Origin: Gracilariopsis chorda
Lineage: Eukaryota; Rhodophyta; Florideophyceae; Gracilariales; Gracilariaceae
Reading direction: 5' to 3'
DNA length: 64,000 nucleotides
Assembly (NCBI GenBank): GCA_003194525.1
Contig: NBIV01000263.1
Span: forward strand, 78,546 to 142,545
The notes under the pieces were generated by a model, which was given only the letters and a program-made list of their open reading frames with translations, had not been told where the DNA came from and searched no databases. Positions 1 to 11,943 of this stretch are shown here, piece after piece. How positions within the stretch are numbered: the first letter of the stretch is position 1; each line of letters starts with the position of its first letter. The position numbers and the translations under genes are program-made.

Positions 1-860
1 TTCGCGACAGGACAGCGTTCCTGTCGCGCAGAGTGAGGCGTGTCAGGTATTTCAGCAGACAATGTTCCGAGTTGAACTAAATCCTCGATATCCCAAGGTT
101 CGGGGTTTTTGGTCTTGTAGGTGCAAAGCATATCTGTTCCGGACGTAAAATGACAACCACGGGCGCTGTAAATGAGGGCCTTGCATAAGTCTCCCTTTTT
201 GTCAATTGGTGAGTTCTGAACAAGAGGATTGATACAGTAGTCATTTCGCGACCCTAAAATCGCTACCCGAGGTGCGTAATCGGTTTTCTGTAGTTCCAAG
301 GCCACTTGTGATATCTGGGCGTGGGTTCTTGTCACGTAGAAAACCCGAGGCTCCCAAGCATTAGAGGCATTGACTGACAATTCTTCACCGCAATGTGGCT
401 CTTGATGAGACGAAGATGTGGGGGTGGGGGCTGGAACGAGGTCTGAAAACAAATTCGTACTTGTAGTGACTGCATTGTGGGAAGTTGGACGGAAATGCAC
501 AAGCCTTTGCCATGTGGTATCCGCAAAGTGCTTAGGTGGCTCGAAGTCGTCGTCTTGGAGATGAATATTGTCATAGACATTACCCTCTGAGTTAAGAGCA
601 CTACACGCAGATGATGGACACGCGTTGTGGATAGTAGTCGAGCTTGCATCAACGGGGTTTTCATACTCGACAATGTATTGGCGGAGAGCGAGTGTCGAAC
701 ATAATAGGGCGAGCGTTTTTCCTGTACCTGTCGGAGATTCGATGATTGAGTGTTGGCGTTTTTTACCCGAGCTTATGACCGAGTGCATCAGTGCGAACTG
801 AGTGCCGTAAGGTTGATGGGGGAATGAAACGGGAACGCCTGCAATTAGAAACAATGGCAT
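1..860 (-). CDS. FANCJ/RTEL1-like (XPD-family) DNA helicase, N-terminal part, cut by window edge
   Basis: An open frame runs leftward from the ATG at 858-860 to the window edge, about 286 codons with no stop. It opens with a Q-motif-like FPHQPYGTQFALM, then Walker A ESPTGTGKTLALLCSTLAL, and later VFYVTRTHAQISQV (motif Ia type). GSRNDYCINP, DLCKA and RGCHF follow, which supply Cys residues like the 4Fe-4S ligands of this family, and then DIEDLVQLG. This order is that of FANCJ/RTEL1/XPD superfamily-2 5'-3' helicases, which act on forks, G-quadruplexes and telomere loops. Between the DIEDLV block and the next Cys-Pro, where relatives have CPYY or CPYF, about 17 extra residues are present and a palindromic repeat overlaps the frame, so this copy may be damaged there. 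The C-terminal helicase half lies outside the window. Family call is firm; RTEL1 versus FANCJ cannot be decided. Confidence 0.85.
   Translation of the reverse strand, partial: MPLFLIAGVPVSFPHQPYGTQFALMHSVISSGKKRQHSIIESPTGTGKTLALLCSTLALRQYIVEYENPVDASSTTIHNACPSSACSALNSEGNVYDNIHLQDDDFEPPKHFADTTWQRLVHFRPTSHNAVTTSTNLFSDLVPAPTPTSSSHQEPHCGEELSVNASNAWEPRVFYVTRTHAQISQVALELQKTDYAPRVAILGSRNDYCINPLVQNSPIDKKGDLCKALIYSARGCHFTSGTDMLCTYKTKNPEPWDIEDLVQLGTLSAEIPDTPHSARQERCPVA
3..28. repeat. Palindromic repeat at left edge
   Basis: Ten-base arms CGCGACAGGA (3-12) and TCCTGTCGCG (19-28) around a 6-nt loop. The core GACAGG..CCTGTC is that of the palindromes at 1.26-1.45 kb and 10.6-11.9 kb. Here it lies inside the helicase reading frame. 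Confidence 0.6.
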
Positions 861-1235
861 ATTGGTTTAAAGATGGATGCTTATGAGAAAAGGGGGTGTA
901 AAAGGTGTTGCAGCGGATCGCAGAGCGTTGAAGGAGGGGTTGGGACAGCCGGAAGAACAGATAGGGTCTCTCGCTATAACACGAAGCTTAGGAGGTTATA
1001 TGCCGTGTGACTGAAAGTATGTGCGTAGTGTAGTGCATCAATAACCAAGCGTTACGATTGTGCAAAAGCGGTTGTGACCTTCCACGAGTGAAGTGACAAA
1101 GTGACACGTGTGGGTATTTGGCACAGGCGCCCCGTGGTGACAAGAAATTTGTAGAGATTCAGATGTATGGGGTTTTCGTTACAACATCTTGATCCACTTT
1201 GAGAGCAATAATTTGCCTCTGCAGAAAACGTGATG

Positions 1236-1470
1236 TGTCGAGCGACACGAGTGTGTTTGAACGACAGGAACCGGTTCCTGTCGTGCGAGCACAGTGGCAG
1301 CCGCGCACAGCGCGACCTGTGTCGAGCGACACGAGTGTGTTTGCACGAAAGGAACCGGTTTCTGTCGTGCGAGCACATTGGCAGCCGGGCACAGCGCGAC
1401 CTGTGTCCAGCGACACGAGTGTGTTTTCTTGACAGGTACCCGTTCGTGTTTTGCAATCACACTCGCAAGG
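1236..1470. repeat. 84-bp tandem repeat with nested palindromes (about 2.7 copies)
   Basis: The near-palindrome TGTCGAGCGACA recurs at 1236, 1320 and 1404 (TGTCCAGCGACA), a period of 84 bp. Each is followed about 25 bp later by an inner palindrome of the form ACGACAGGAA..TTCCTGTCGT; the second and third inner copies are mutated. The rest of 861-1744 holds no supported gene: all ORFs there are short and arise from the repeat itself. Confidence 0.8.
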
Positions 1471-1744
1471 ACCACGCAGGTTGCGCCAAGCGAAACATTT
1501 GCCTTGCGAAGACGTTAAGCCACTGCTCTCGTGTAACGATGCGCATTGTCTTTGTAGGGCGGGATAGGCGTTCTGGGCCCGCTTGCGTTAAACGCATATG
1601 GGTGGATGCCCATAGGGCCATAACGGCTGAATTTATAACCCCTATATATTACATAATAGAATGCGTTGCTCGGCACCAAGTGATGAGGCGGGCGAGGTTT
1701 AGCACCGAACGAGAATCCGAGGCTGTTATCCACGCATGGAATAG

Positions 1745-4700
1745 TTAGTCCCTGTGCTTATCTTTGTTTGCCGTGTTCATGATCTCCGTCTTCAAGTTGT
1801 TGTAACGCGTTTGGCTGCTTGGGTCAAACAGTGCAGCGGCGGCGATGCTATCCTGCATATCTAAAGATTTGCGCCACAACACCCATGCGGCTTGTCGAAG
1901 TGCGATGAATTCACAGTGCCTGGTACCAAACGTTGCTGGAGAAGCATGCGTTTTAAACCCTTTGTAGTACCCCATTTGAGATTGGTAACATGTACTAGGT
2001 GCTCCTTCTTTCACGTCGCAGAGCGAAGTTTGATGAAGAGACGAGAAGCAATGGAAGCATCTTCCTTTTCCATATGCACAGGAATGTTGTTCTTTGGAAA
2101 CCACACGATGTTCGGACATCAAGCATGGTATGCAGACGGAGTTGTAACGCCGTGCCAGCTCTTGGATGTGGTGTACGAGAACCTGTGGGGACATACTTTC
2201 GAGCTCGTGAAAGGCATTTGCCGATGACTGTGGTGGCGTACAGTTTTCCCCGGCCTCTTCAAGTATTTTCTGAGTTGGATTCCTTTGGGGCCCACCGGTG
2301 TCCATCCTTGCTTCATGCGCATCTCTGGATAAGTCAGGCAGCATTAGTAACGGTTGCAGTTCAAAGTCAAGTTCTTCATCGTCTTCAGCACGATGTCTCG
2401 GTGGGGGTGTTACAATGGCTCTGACGTGGTTTTTCAGAGATGGCGTCGAAGTAATTGGGTTTTTTATACTGCTTTGTTCAACTGGCTTTGTAGGGTCGGT
2501 GTGTGGGGTGGAGCATGTGGAACCATTGCGTTTGTTACACACATCACAGTTGAGAACCTGGGGGCTGAATAAGCAAATACCGGGTTGAGTGCCATCAACG
2601 TACCCGTACAATGCGTTTCGCCGACAAACTGTGTCCGATTCCATCCACGGCTTGGAGCTATTCCATCGGTTCTGAGCCATTGCGTCTAAGTAGATTCTGC
2701 TGATATCGTGCTTGTTTTGATTATTGGTCGTACATAACAAGTCCCTTATCTTCTGGAAATAATACTTGCAGTATATTGTGACACACTTGGCAGGTTTGTT
2801 GTCTCGACCCGCTCTGCTGGCTTGCTGCGCGAGTCCCACTAAGCTTGCTACACCTCCCTAGGTGTAAACGATACGCACATCAGGTGCGTCAAGTCCGGTT
2901 CCAAACGCCGCTGTGCAAATCATTATTAGGACTTGCCTAGGGTAACAATTTGCGGTTTGTAAGGGTTGAGGGGACATCCAGTTGTGGTGTGTGTTGGTTT
3001 TGTCGTTGTCTGCGAGTCCCGCATGGTATAGTGAGAGGGTGAGGAATATATCGGGGTTTGTATCTGACCACGGCATTGTGTCCTGTTGGGTAAGGTAAGT
3101 GTGGCAATATTCTGCGTCTGATCTCGTCAGGGAAAAGAGCATAATTCGAACCACCCGGTCGTCCGTTGTGAGTAAGAAGTTGGAAACATCGTTTGCGAAA
3201 ACGTGTAGTGCCTGCTCGATAAATTGAGTAAATTTAGATCGATAGAGGCCGGTATCTGTCCGGTAACGCTTCAAACTAATGGGGATTGCGGTGATTGAGA
3301 GGTCTGTTACGGTAAAGGATATATTGTCTCGGGCGGTGCAGGTGTGATAAAGGGAGGCAGCTGAAATTTGGAGTTGGGATAGTAGTAATGGTCTATCGGC
3401 AGGAGGAAGGGTTGCACTCAGCATCACTCGAGGAACTTGAACGGGTACATAGTGTAGACCCACATGCATATGCGCCAGAGCCGGGCGGAAGTGTTGCCAC
3501 ATCAGATAGCGGTGCACCTCGTCAAGTACAATGCGTGCAAGGCACTGGTGGTGTGTTAAGTGTTGAACTAAAGAATGAAAGGCTTCCGAAGCCACCACGT
3601 CCACCGATAGTATGTATACATCTGCAAATTCTTCTCGTCCGTCATGACGTGGGGTCGTTGAGCACTCTAGATCGAATCTTGTAACCCTCTGCACGTATTC
3701 TGCCGCTAAGGCTTTTAGAGGAACAACGATGATAGATGTCATAACGCCTTTTTCCATGTACATCGGTAGTAAGACTGACAACGTTTTCCCAGAAGACGTG
3801 GGCATCAAAACTAGCATTGTGTCTCTCTTCTCCCATACCGCAGCTGTTATAACAAACTGTGCATGCGATTTGAATAGAGCCGTATCGTTGCGTAACCCTT
3901 CCCTGAGGGCGTCCAGAAACCTTGGTATTAAATTTTCGTATACTGTCGGAGCTGGAGTATACAACACGGCACCTCCTCTCGGCAGCTCTCGTCGCTCTAC
4001 AGACCTCGACCCGGGCGACATGTACGGGAATGTCTTCTTACTGGATTTGGTCGGAGTAGAGTGGTTGCCGTCCTGGATGGAAAGGGGCTTCGCAGCGTGA
4101 TGTGCTGGCGTTTCGGAACCACCTCCTGAGACGATAACCTCATGTAAGGGATTCGGGCTTGGTCGCTTCTTTGCCGTCTTGGCTGGGAAAACATTTGCGA
4201 TTCCGAGAAGGGTGTGCCATTGCGTAGACCACTCCCTATATTTCGAAAGGTCACTTCTTCGTAAGCCGGTTATATCTGTAGGGGTGCGAGCATAGAGCAT
4301 TTCAGCTGTGTGAGCGGAGTGTCCAGCTTGATTGTGGGCTGTTTGAAAGAACTCTTCCATGATAGACTTTGAAAAGGAGTTTTCAAGGCCCTTAGCAAGT
4401 ATAGAAGAAAGTACGCAGGTGATACCCGCAGAGAAGTTGCGGTAGTCAGCAAATGTGATATTGTATCCAGCAGCTGAGAAACGAGCTGCGACTATAGGTC
4501 GAATTGCTTTTGCAGTAAGCGCTGCTCCCTGAACGGCAAAAAGCATCTTCCACTGGATGTCCTTCTTCTCTTCGCCGAACAACAAGGATACAAACAGAGT
4601 TTCAACGGGGCGGATGAGTGTGAAGTAGGTTAAAAGCACCTGCGCCGTTTTATGGTCCGGGAATCTGGGAACTGGGCGCGCGCCGCCAGTTGTGTTCTGT

Positions 4701-6960
4701 GTTTTCAAGTATCGAGTGATTAGAACCGGTTTAGAGTCCAGGAGAATAAGAGAACGGAGATGGGTGTCGTCGTTATGCAAGCGGTAAGATTCAATTTCTG
4801 TTCCTCTCGCTGGAGAGCCAGAACCCAGATGCAGCGCCACCAGCAGTCGTTCTTGAACCTTTTGGGCGTACGTCAACCAACGTAATATACCATTTCTAAG
4901 CAGGAAGTCCTGGCCAAGCCGAATCGTATCCAAGGCCGTTTCAGTTGGGTCACCTAGGAGGAAGCATGGAACATGGGAGCAGGAGGCAGAGCCCTTCCTA
5001 AGACTTTGTAGTACATATTCCATGTTTTGTTGGATGAAACTTGTGTTTTGCGGGTGTATAAGGAAAGAAAATCCCGGGGCTCTGTTTGAAGGTGAATCTT
5101 TTAAGGATGTCAACTGTGTCCTGAACAAGGGGGGGAAGGGAAACCCATCGAGCAGATCATTCGAAATAACAGATTCCATATCCGTGTTTAACTCCTGCAC
5201 GAGATTCCCCACCTGCGACAAGCTTAGATGCACATCCTTAACAATTCCGCAGTTGGTGTGGATTGTACATGGTAAAAATGACACATTTAGGCTTTCTTTT
5301 GTCGCAATGCTCATAGCAACTTTCAGAGTGTTTCTTATGAAAGAAAATGCGGTATTTGCCTGCATATCTAGAGCCCTTGTTAGGCTCGCCATCTCAGAAA
5401 CGTTCGTTTCCGTACTTTGTACACTAAACTGTCCGAGTGTGTGTAGGTCATGGATGGCAGATGCTGCGACAGCGTATTGCAAAGCCGCAAGCAAGTGAGT
5501 GATGTCTTCAGCCGCGACGTATTTGTAAATAGGCTTGTCCAGTTCGCAATCCGTAAATTTGAGAACCGAGGCACAAGCAACAAAATTACAGACTAACAAC
5601 CTGCTCGTTGGCGTGTACGGTTGAAGAGTCTGTAGCAAACATGCTTTTACGGACGCATGCAGATTCTTCATCATATTGGGAATTGTGATGACTTCCACAG
5701 TCATTTTGGCGACCGATGTTGGCACCAAGTCATGGGAGCGGGTATTAGCGTTTACGACAAATAACAGCAACCTTGCAACGTCTAGAGCGTACCTCTGTAA
5801 CGTCTCGAGGCGCACGGTTTTGAAAGCAAAGTTTGTTCGATGGTTCAAACTATGCAGAAAGAAAGGGGGTAAGGTGGACATTATGGACGGTGTTCGTTGG
5901 ATGTACTGAACGATGTTTGCGGAAAGCTTTGAGAAATCTGGGTTATTGCCGCGGGCTTCAACCAACTTCGCCTCCGAAAGAAATACTGCGTCTTCCATTG
6001 ATATGCGAAGGCTTTCAAGGGCCAAGTCCAACTTCGTGCTCTGGATGAACTAATTAAGACATTTCTCATCGGCGGTATTGCTTCCAATTAGAGTCTTCGA
6101 ACGGCTTGGGCGCAAATCCCTAAGAAACGTCTCCACATGCTCCGTGTACGCACCCGTATACGGTGGTTTTTGTGTTTTCGATACTAAGTTAACTGTATCA
6201 AGCTTGGTACCGGGGAGGGTCCTCGACGTCACAAGAGGACGAATTGGAAGAGATTTGGGGTTCTCAACAAACACTGGCTGCGTGTCATTTGCGATTTGTG
6301 GGAGGGTATCACGGGCGATACTTGTGTGGTCGGTCTGCGAAGGTGTTGAGTGGGAGGTAGGCTTCCGTGTGCCTTTCAGCATAAGAATCCGTCGATGTAA
6401 AACAGAGCCCACTGAGTTGTCATTTGTAACCGCAAAAGACCGTTTATTAGTTCCACAGAAAACGCTCTGAACGCGCAATCTTCCCCGGTCAAGTTCTTTC
6501 TGGACAGCATTACGCGCAAAGCTTATATCCGTATTGTGAGATTCTCATATATGTTTTTGGAGGGTGGCTGTATCCACCCAGGCAAATCCACATTCAGGGC
6601 ATAGGAGACCTAGTTCGGTTCAAAGTAAAACAAAGGGGGTAGTACGTCCTGTAGAGCATTTCGTTTTTGAACATCGTAACGGTTAAAAAGGGGGTGGGGT
6701 CCCGATAAACGCGTGTTTTCACACACCATGTGCAGCTCATTTGTTGCCTTCTGGGCTTCAAGGAGTTCCATGTAATGCGGTTCATGTCTGAGATGGAATT
6801 GCATCGAGCGCTTTGAACGGAACGCCAGTTGGCAGTCCACGCAAACCATAACGTGCAGAACGTCATGTACGCCTAGTGTTACGGTGTTAAAGTTGACAGG
6901 TAGACTCTGCGGAGTTGCAGGAGACGAGAGGATAGCCATATTATGCGTTGCGTTTGCCAT
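1745..6960 (-). pseudogene. RecQ-like helicase of the telomere-linked type, broken by three in-frame stops and one frameshift
   Basis: Read leftward from an ATG at 6958-6960 (TATAAA at 6982-6987). The N-terminus has a Cys2-His finger VCVDCQLAFRSKRS..HLRHEPH. After a frameshift near 6615 comes a second finger CPECGFAWVDTATLQKH, interrupted by TGA (6545-6547). The frame reaches TAG at 6050-6052, then runs 1057 codons to TAG at 2858-2860 and continues in the same frame to 1745. The 1057-codon part has LLVALHLGSGSPARGTEIES (near residue 395), Walker A MPTSSGKT (near 743), box II LDEVH (near 835), LSATLPP and TAAFGTGLDAPDVRIVYT. The stop follows, then QQASRAGRD (motif VI), CRRNALYGYVDG and NCDVC of a RecQ zinc site, and a second Cys-rich tail. 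Paired fingers, a PARGTE region and RecQ core are typical of subtelomeric fungal RecQ-like genes. The stop at 2858 falls where relatives often have W, R or Q. Likely a decayed 3'-5' helicase gene. Confidence 0.85.
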
Positions 6961-7380
6961 TACGATGAGGGTGGGGAGGAGTTTATAGGGTATAGTCGAA
7001 GTGGGTTCCACAATGTTCTCACTGAGGTATACGGATGAGTAAGAGGAGGGGGAGTGTGAACGATCAAGATATACTGGGCAGATCGTAATGGGGATCTGCA
7101 ACAGGTTAACGCGGTAACGTGTTTGCTTATTATAGTGCAATTGCGCAGGTGTATGAGGGGTGCTTTAACATCTGTAATGAACGGACTGAAGACGTGGCTA
7201 AGATCTTACGGAATGTTAATTACGTAATGCATATTGTGACCATGTGTTAGCAGGCGGCGGTACCCATACAGTGGAGCAGAGGAGTATGAGGGGTAACTGG
7301 AGTTTGGTGTTTACTGGACTACGAAGCTTTGGAGGTGTTGCTGGTTCTGCTGTCGAGGAGGTTTGATTTCCAACAGTACT

Positions 7381-10300
7381 CTACACCATACGATAAAAAC
7401 AACTCTTCCCACGCTCAATCCGGCGAGTTGCACGAATCATTATTATGGTGTAATCTTCGAGCTGCTTCCTGTTTCGAATGGAGGCCAATTTGTGCTTATC
7501 CAAGGTTACACTCTCCGTTCTTTTCTTTTTATACTTGTCAGCAGACAGCTTGGATGTCCAGATCGCCCTCAATGTACCTTGGGTCATTGATGTAGCCACC
7601 AATACAGAAAGGGGCCGGCGAAATAAAGATTGAAGTTCGCTTCGTGTCCCGGTTGAGACCAACCAAGGCGGCAAAATCCGGGCCAGAGACATCAACCTCC
7701 ATGGCATACGAGCAAAAATGTGAAGGGGTTACACCCAGGGGCCCCTCTCCATATGTCTTGTGGATCTCCTAGCGTTGAGAAAGGTCGTGGTAGACAAGTG
7801 TACCGTAGAAATAACAAACTATCTCCCCTCGCGTGAAAGTTGTTCCGGCGAACACCCCAATGCCTGCATTAGGATGGTTTATAGTAGACTTTGCGATGAC
7901 CAGACCAGAGGATGTAGCTTCCACAGCACGTAAGTCCATTGCATCCATGAGGTTTAAAGCGCCCTGATACTGTGCCGGCCATTGAGACAATTCCGTGTTG
8001 ATATATTTGCAAGCAAACAGGTTGTCGTTCCATTTGGATGCGCAATGAAACATAATATGTTGTGGGAATCTCTGGTATTGTGGAAAGTGTTTGGGTGGGG
8101 TCCAAACTTTTGAAGGGCGAGTGTAGGTCTGGAAGTAATTGCTTACTAATCGAGCAGCGTCCAAAATCCCTTGAGTTGCCGTGACGTTTGCGATGTCTTC
8201 AGCAATGAGCCGTGAGAAGAATTTGATGGCAGCATGCTTTGCGTGGTAGAAACATGCCGGATCTTTTTCGCACCCAACAAATTTACGACCCTCACCACGC
8301 TTGAAAGACATACAGGCGAGGGCGGTAGAGAAAGTACCAGCAAAGAGGTCTACAACCGTGTCACTCGGGTTGGAGAACCGCGCTATAAGTTCCCTCGCAA
8401 GACGAATTGGTTTCTGTTCAGCGCGAACCCTTTCACGCATCAATTGGCCACTCGGGTTCAATTTAGACCACATGAGAGTCTCATTGACATCCAAGGTCGG
8501 TACGTTATCTATAACGTTTTTATAACTAGCAACCGTGGAGGATACGTGGTTGAAGTTCATGTAGTTCACCTGAGATTGTTCCTGTTCTCGGGAAGCACCA
8601 ACCTTTACCCCGTGAACTGCGTATTCCACAATTGTCATTAGTTCTCCAGATGCTCTTCCAGGTGCGGCTGTGATGTTACCCGACCCTCGGATGAAGTGAA
8701 GTTGGCAAGCATCCACCTTAAAAACCGGTTCATCGTTGCCGTCCTCATCCTTCAAAGTTGCGTTTCGGAACATTTTCTGCCAACTGAGGAACAGTTCAAC
8801 GGAACAGAATAGAACGAAATGGCTTCCTTCACGGAGAACGTTAGCGACATTACTCACAACGCCCTTCATTTCAGCCATGGTTAAGGCGTCGTAATCACTG
8901 TTCCTTCTGTCTGCCGCAGCGCGAACGAGCGTTGGAGCATCCAGCAAAGCGAACTGGGCATCTTCACATGGGACGGAACTGTGGAGCGGAGAGTATTGTG
9001 GACTGGAGGGAGTTCGTCGTAGGGAGTAGAGTACATGGCATAGTGTTTCATCATCTCCCGCTCCACTATCTCCATTGCCTTCCAAACCGTACCACTGACT
9101 TCTTCGTCTGGCAGAAATACACCAGTACCTTCCACGTCGTAAGGGAGGTAAGTCGTTGGCTGAAAGTTTGGAGCAGCCTCGCTGTCTGCGTCTTGTGGTC
9201 TTAGAGGTTGCTCAGGAGGCGTGTCTGGCTCCAGTTCATCGTTGGGACTAGTGACCAAGTCAATGACTTCCAACGTGCAAACAGTTGAGGTTTGTGCTTC
9301 ACCACTAGAAGTAGGAGGTACCTGGGCGTTAGCTGTTCGGATTGGAGCCCAAAGATTCTCACTTAGCCGGTCGAATCGTTGTGGATACGAACGATGTCGG
9401 GTATGCTGTGGGTCCAGTTGGGCCCGCTTCACGTCTGGGAGGAACTCCAATAGTAGTAACCATTGTTCAACTCCCTTTTCGTACAGGCGTGGGTGAGAGA
9501 TGACCGTGACAATGTCATTGAGGAATTCTTCTGCCAGAGCTCGAAGTCCCTCGTCAGCATCTTGCGGAGGTGCGTAGGCGTGGCTATCAACCCCCGATGA
9601 TGTCGTTCTGGGGGTAATATCTCCGATAAGAGAGAAGGACTGTCTGTGCGGTACGAACCCTTCAATGCGAGTCTTTAGAGGTTTGAAGAGTAAAGATGAA
9701 CCGTCAAAGGATAGATACGCGCTTAGAATCGATCCGGTGTTGTGGAAAAACCAAGATATGTGGCGAAGTTGTCCCAAGCACGAACAATTTGTTGCACGCC
9801 ATATGCAATTCGATTGCAGTTCTGATCCCCGAAATTCTTTAAAGGGACTGCCTGAGGTTGTGTTAGGTCGTCGGTGGAACCAGAGCGTTTTCGCTTCTTT
9901 GAGAGAGCCTTCATTCGTTGAGTTAACAGAACGAACATGCTCAGATATAGAAGAACCTGAAAGCGTGTCGCTCTTTCGGTAGTGACTTCGTCCCTCCCTT
10001 TTCTTCTGAGGCTCATTCCATCCACACGAGACCTAACTATATCGGCAAGTAAATACCGTATAGTGAAGGGAAACCTTCGCGCCTTGCATAAGCGGTAGTA
10101 GTCCTTGAAAAGAAGATCTTCTTCATTATCCATCTGATCTAGGGACCGTGCGATTTGAAAGGCCTGTTGCAAAGCGTTGTGCTTGGGCGAGTGCGTGTTA
10201 GTTAAGGCATTTAGTACCTCCACGTCTCCAAAAGTTGACATATCGGAGGAACCAATTGCCTGTTTGCATAACTCCATGGCAGACGGTGACGAACCGCGTG

Positions 10301-10427
10301 TTGCTATAGCTAACTCGGCAATGGTCTTGTATTTCAAGTCCCTTGGGTGGTCTTCCGGTGTACGTTCAGCGGCATAGTTGTCACGTAATTCCAAAAATGC
10401 GGACACTGTGCTTGCATATTGTGGCAT
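7381..10427 (-). pseudogene. DNA N4/N6-methyltransferase fused to a SET domain, frameshifted
   Basis: Three overlapping minus frames join into one gene of roughly 1000 codons. 10427-9723 encodes a helical N-terminal region with a KKRKR stretch. A shift near 9740 leads into 9777-8881 (acidic linker), and a shift near 9000 leads into 9085-7769. The last part has EQKPIRLARELIARFS (motif X type) followed by VVDLFAGTFSTALACMSF (motif I, AdoMet binding) near residue 243: the order of beta-class amino-methyltransferases. The usual DPPY catalytic motif is not obvious; LLDAPTLV sits in the right place. The C-terminus then reads GIGVFAGTTFTRGEIVCYFYG, the opening of a SET domain. It continues past an in-frame TAG (7769-7771) with CIGGYINDPRYIEGD, and after a shift near 7630 with IMIRATRRIERG and a GEELF-like end in another frame. 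Catalysis on DNA and on histone lysine is inferred from fold only. Present copy looks dead. Confidence 0.75.
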
Positions 10428-10579
10428 GTTGACGGGTTTTTAGATCGAACCGACGGAGGAGGTAGTAGAGAATGCGTCGTTCTTGTCGAAGATGAGACTA
10501 AAGCTGGTATAAAGGGGTACACCTTGAAATGCAGGTGATTCAAAACGAACGGGTGTTGGCGTAAGGGGTTGCTTTGTAG

Positions 10580-11943
10580 TGTCGAGCGACAGCTCGGTAC
10601 TCGGCGGACTGGAACCAGTTCCTGCCGTGCACGACCGCTGTAATACAAATACTATACGCCATGTACGTTTTAAAACCTCGAAAGTCTCCCAATTTTATAC
10701 TATATTTTAGAACATGGATAGCACGGGTTGTGTCGAGCGACAGCCCCGTGCGTGCTTGGCAGGAACGACTTCCTGTCGTGCACGAGAGGCTGTGTCGCTG
10801 AACACAAATCGGATCCCAAAACATATCAATGAAATGAGAGCAGTGTGCAAAAGGCGTGGCGCATGTACATACGTATCATAGTTGTACGTAAAGTGATACG
10901 CGTGGGACTGTGCCAAGTGCTCTTGCCCGCGCCTTCATATTTGCATTCATTTCGGGGGGGGGGGGATGTGTCGAGCGACACGCCCAGTCCTGCACGACAG
11001 GAACTCATTCCTGTCGTGCACGACTTGGCCTAAAAAAAAAGAAATAGTATTTGAGGTAATGCGAATATACGTGTCTGTAGTGTACGTAGAGTAGCAGGTG
11101 TGGGTTTGTGTGAAGCGCCGTCGCCGGAGCCTTAATTTTTGCATTACTTATGGGGGGGTTCTGTCGAGCGACAGGCCCAGCCGTGTACGACAGGAACTCA
11201 TTCCTGTCGTGCATGACCGTACGTGTCGTTCGACACAGCTGGCGGCCAAAAATATTGGAAATATTTTTGGAAAGAGTGTGGAAGGGGCATGGCGTTGCAA
11301 ATACGTGTCAGTGGTGTCAGTACTATCACACGTGGGTCCCTGCGCCAAGCAGTGTTGGCCATGCCCTTGTTTTCACATAATTTTTTGAGGGAGGGTGTGT
11401 CGAGCGACAGGCCCGGTTGTGCACGACAGAAACTCATTCCTGTCGTGCACGACCGGGCGTGTCGCTCGACACACTTGGCTGCCCAAAAAATTGAATTAAT
11501 TTTTTCATGGACAACACATGCATCATGGGGCATATAGATACGTGTCAGAGTTGTATGCAAACTGACACGTGTGGGTTTGTGTCAAGCGCCGTTGCCCGCG
11601 CCTTTATTTTTGCTTTAATTAATGTTGGGGGTGTGTCGAGCGACAGGCCCGGTTGTGCACGACAGGAATGAGTTCCTGTCGTGCACAGCCATGGCTGTCG
11701 CTCGACACACCCGGCTGGCGGAAATATTTGAAATATTATTTATGTTGATGCGCATGGGGCGTGGCTCATGCACATACGTGTAGGAGTTGCACGTTCCCCG
11801 ACACGTGTGTGCCTGCGCCTAGCGCCGTCGGCCCCTTGTTTGGAGTTTATTTTGGGGGGGTATTGTGTCGAGCGACAGGCTTGGCCATGCACGACAGGAA
11901 CTCATTCCTGTCGTGCACAACCAGGGCTGTCGCTCGACACACC
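10580..11943. repeat. Array of two alternating palindromes, period about 235 bp
   Basis: TGTCGAGCGACA occurs at 10580, 10731, 10969, 11162, 11398, 11634 and 11866. In most units it is followed by an inner palindrome ACGACAGGAA..TTCCTGTCGT and closed by the reverse arm TGTCGCTCGACA (for example near 11460 and 11695), giving hairpins of about 75 nt. Between them lies a second palindrome with arms ACGTGT..ACACGT (near 11300, 11540 and 11780), in one unit (11286-11370) flanked by GGGCATGGC..GCCATGCCC. Spacing of the last three units is 232-236 bp. Short ORFs here follow the repeat. Region 10428-12262 contains no supported gene apart from this array. Confidence 0.85.

Noticed and set aside
1052-1748. 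Six overlapping ORFs on both strands
   Set aside because: They are produced by the 84-bp palindromic repeat, have no start context or motif, and contain the repeat translated in several frames.
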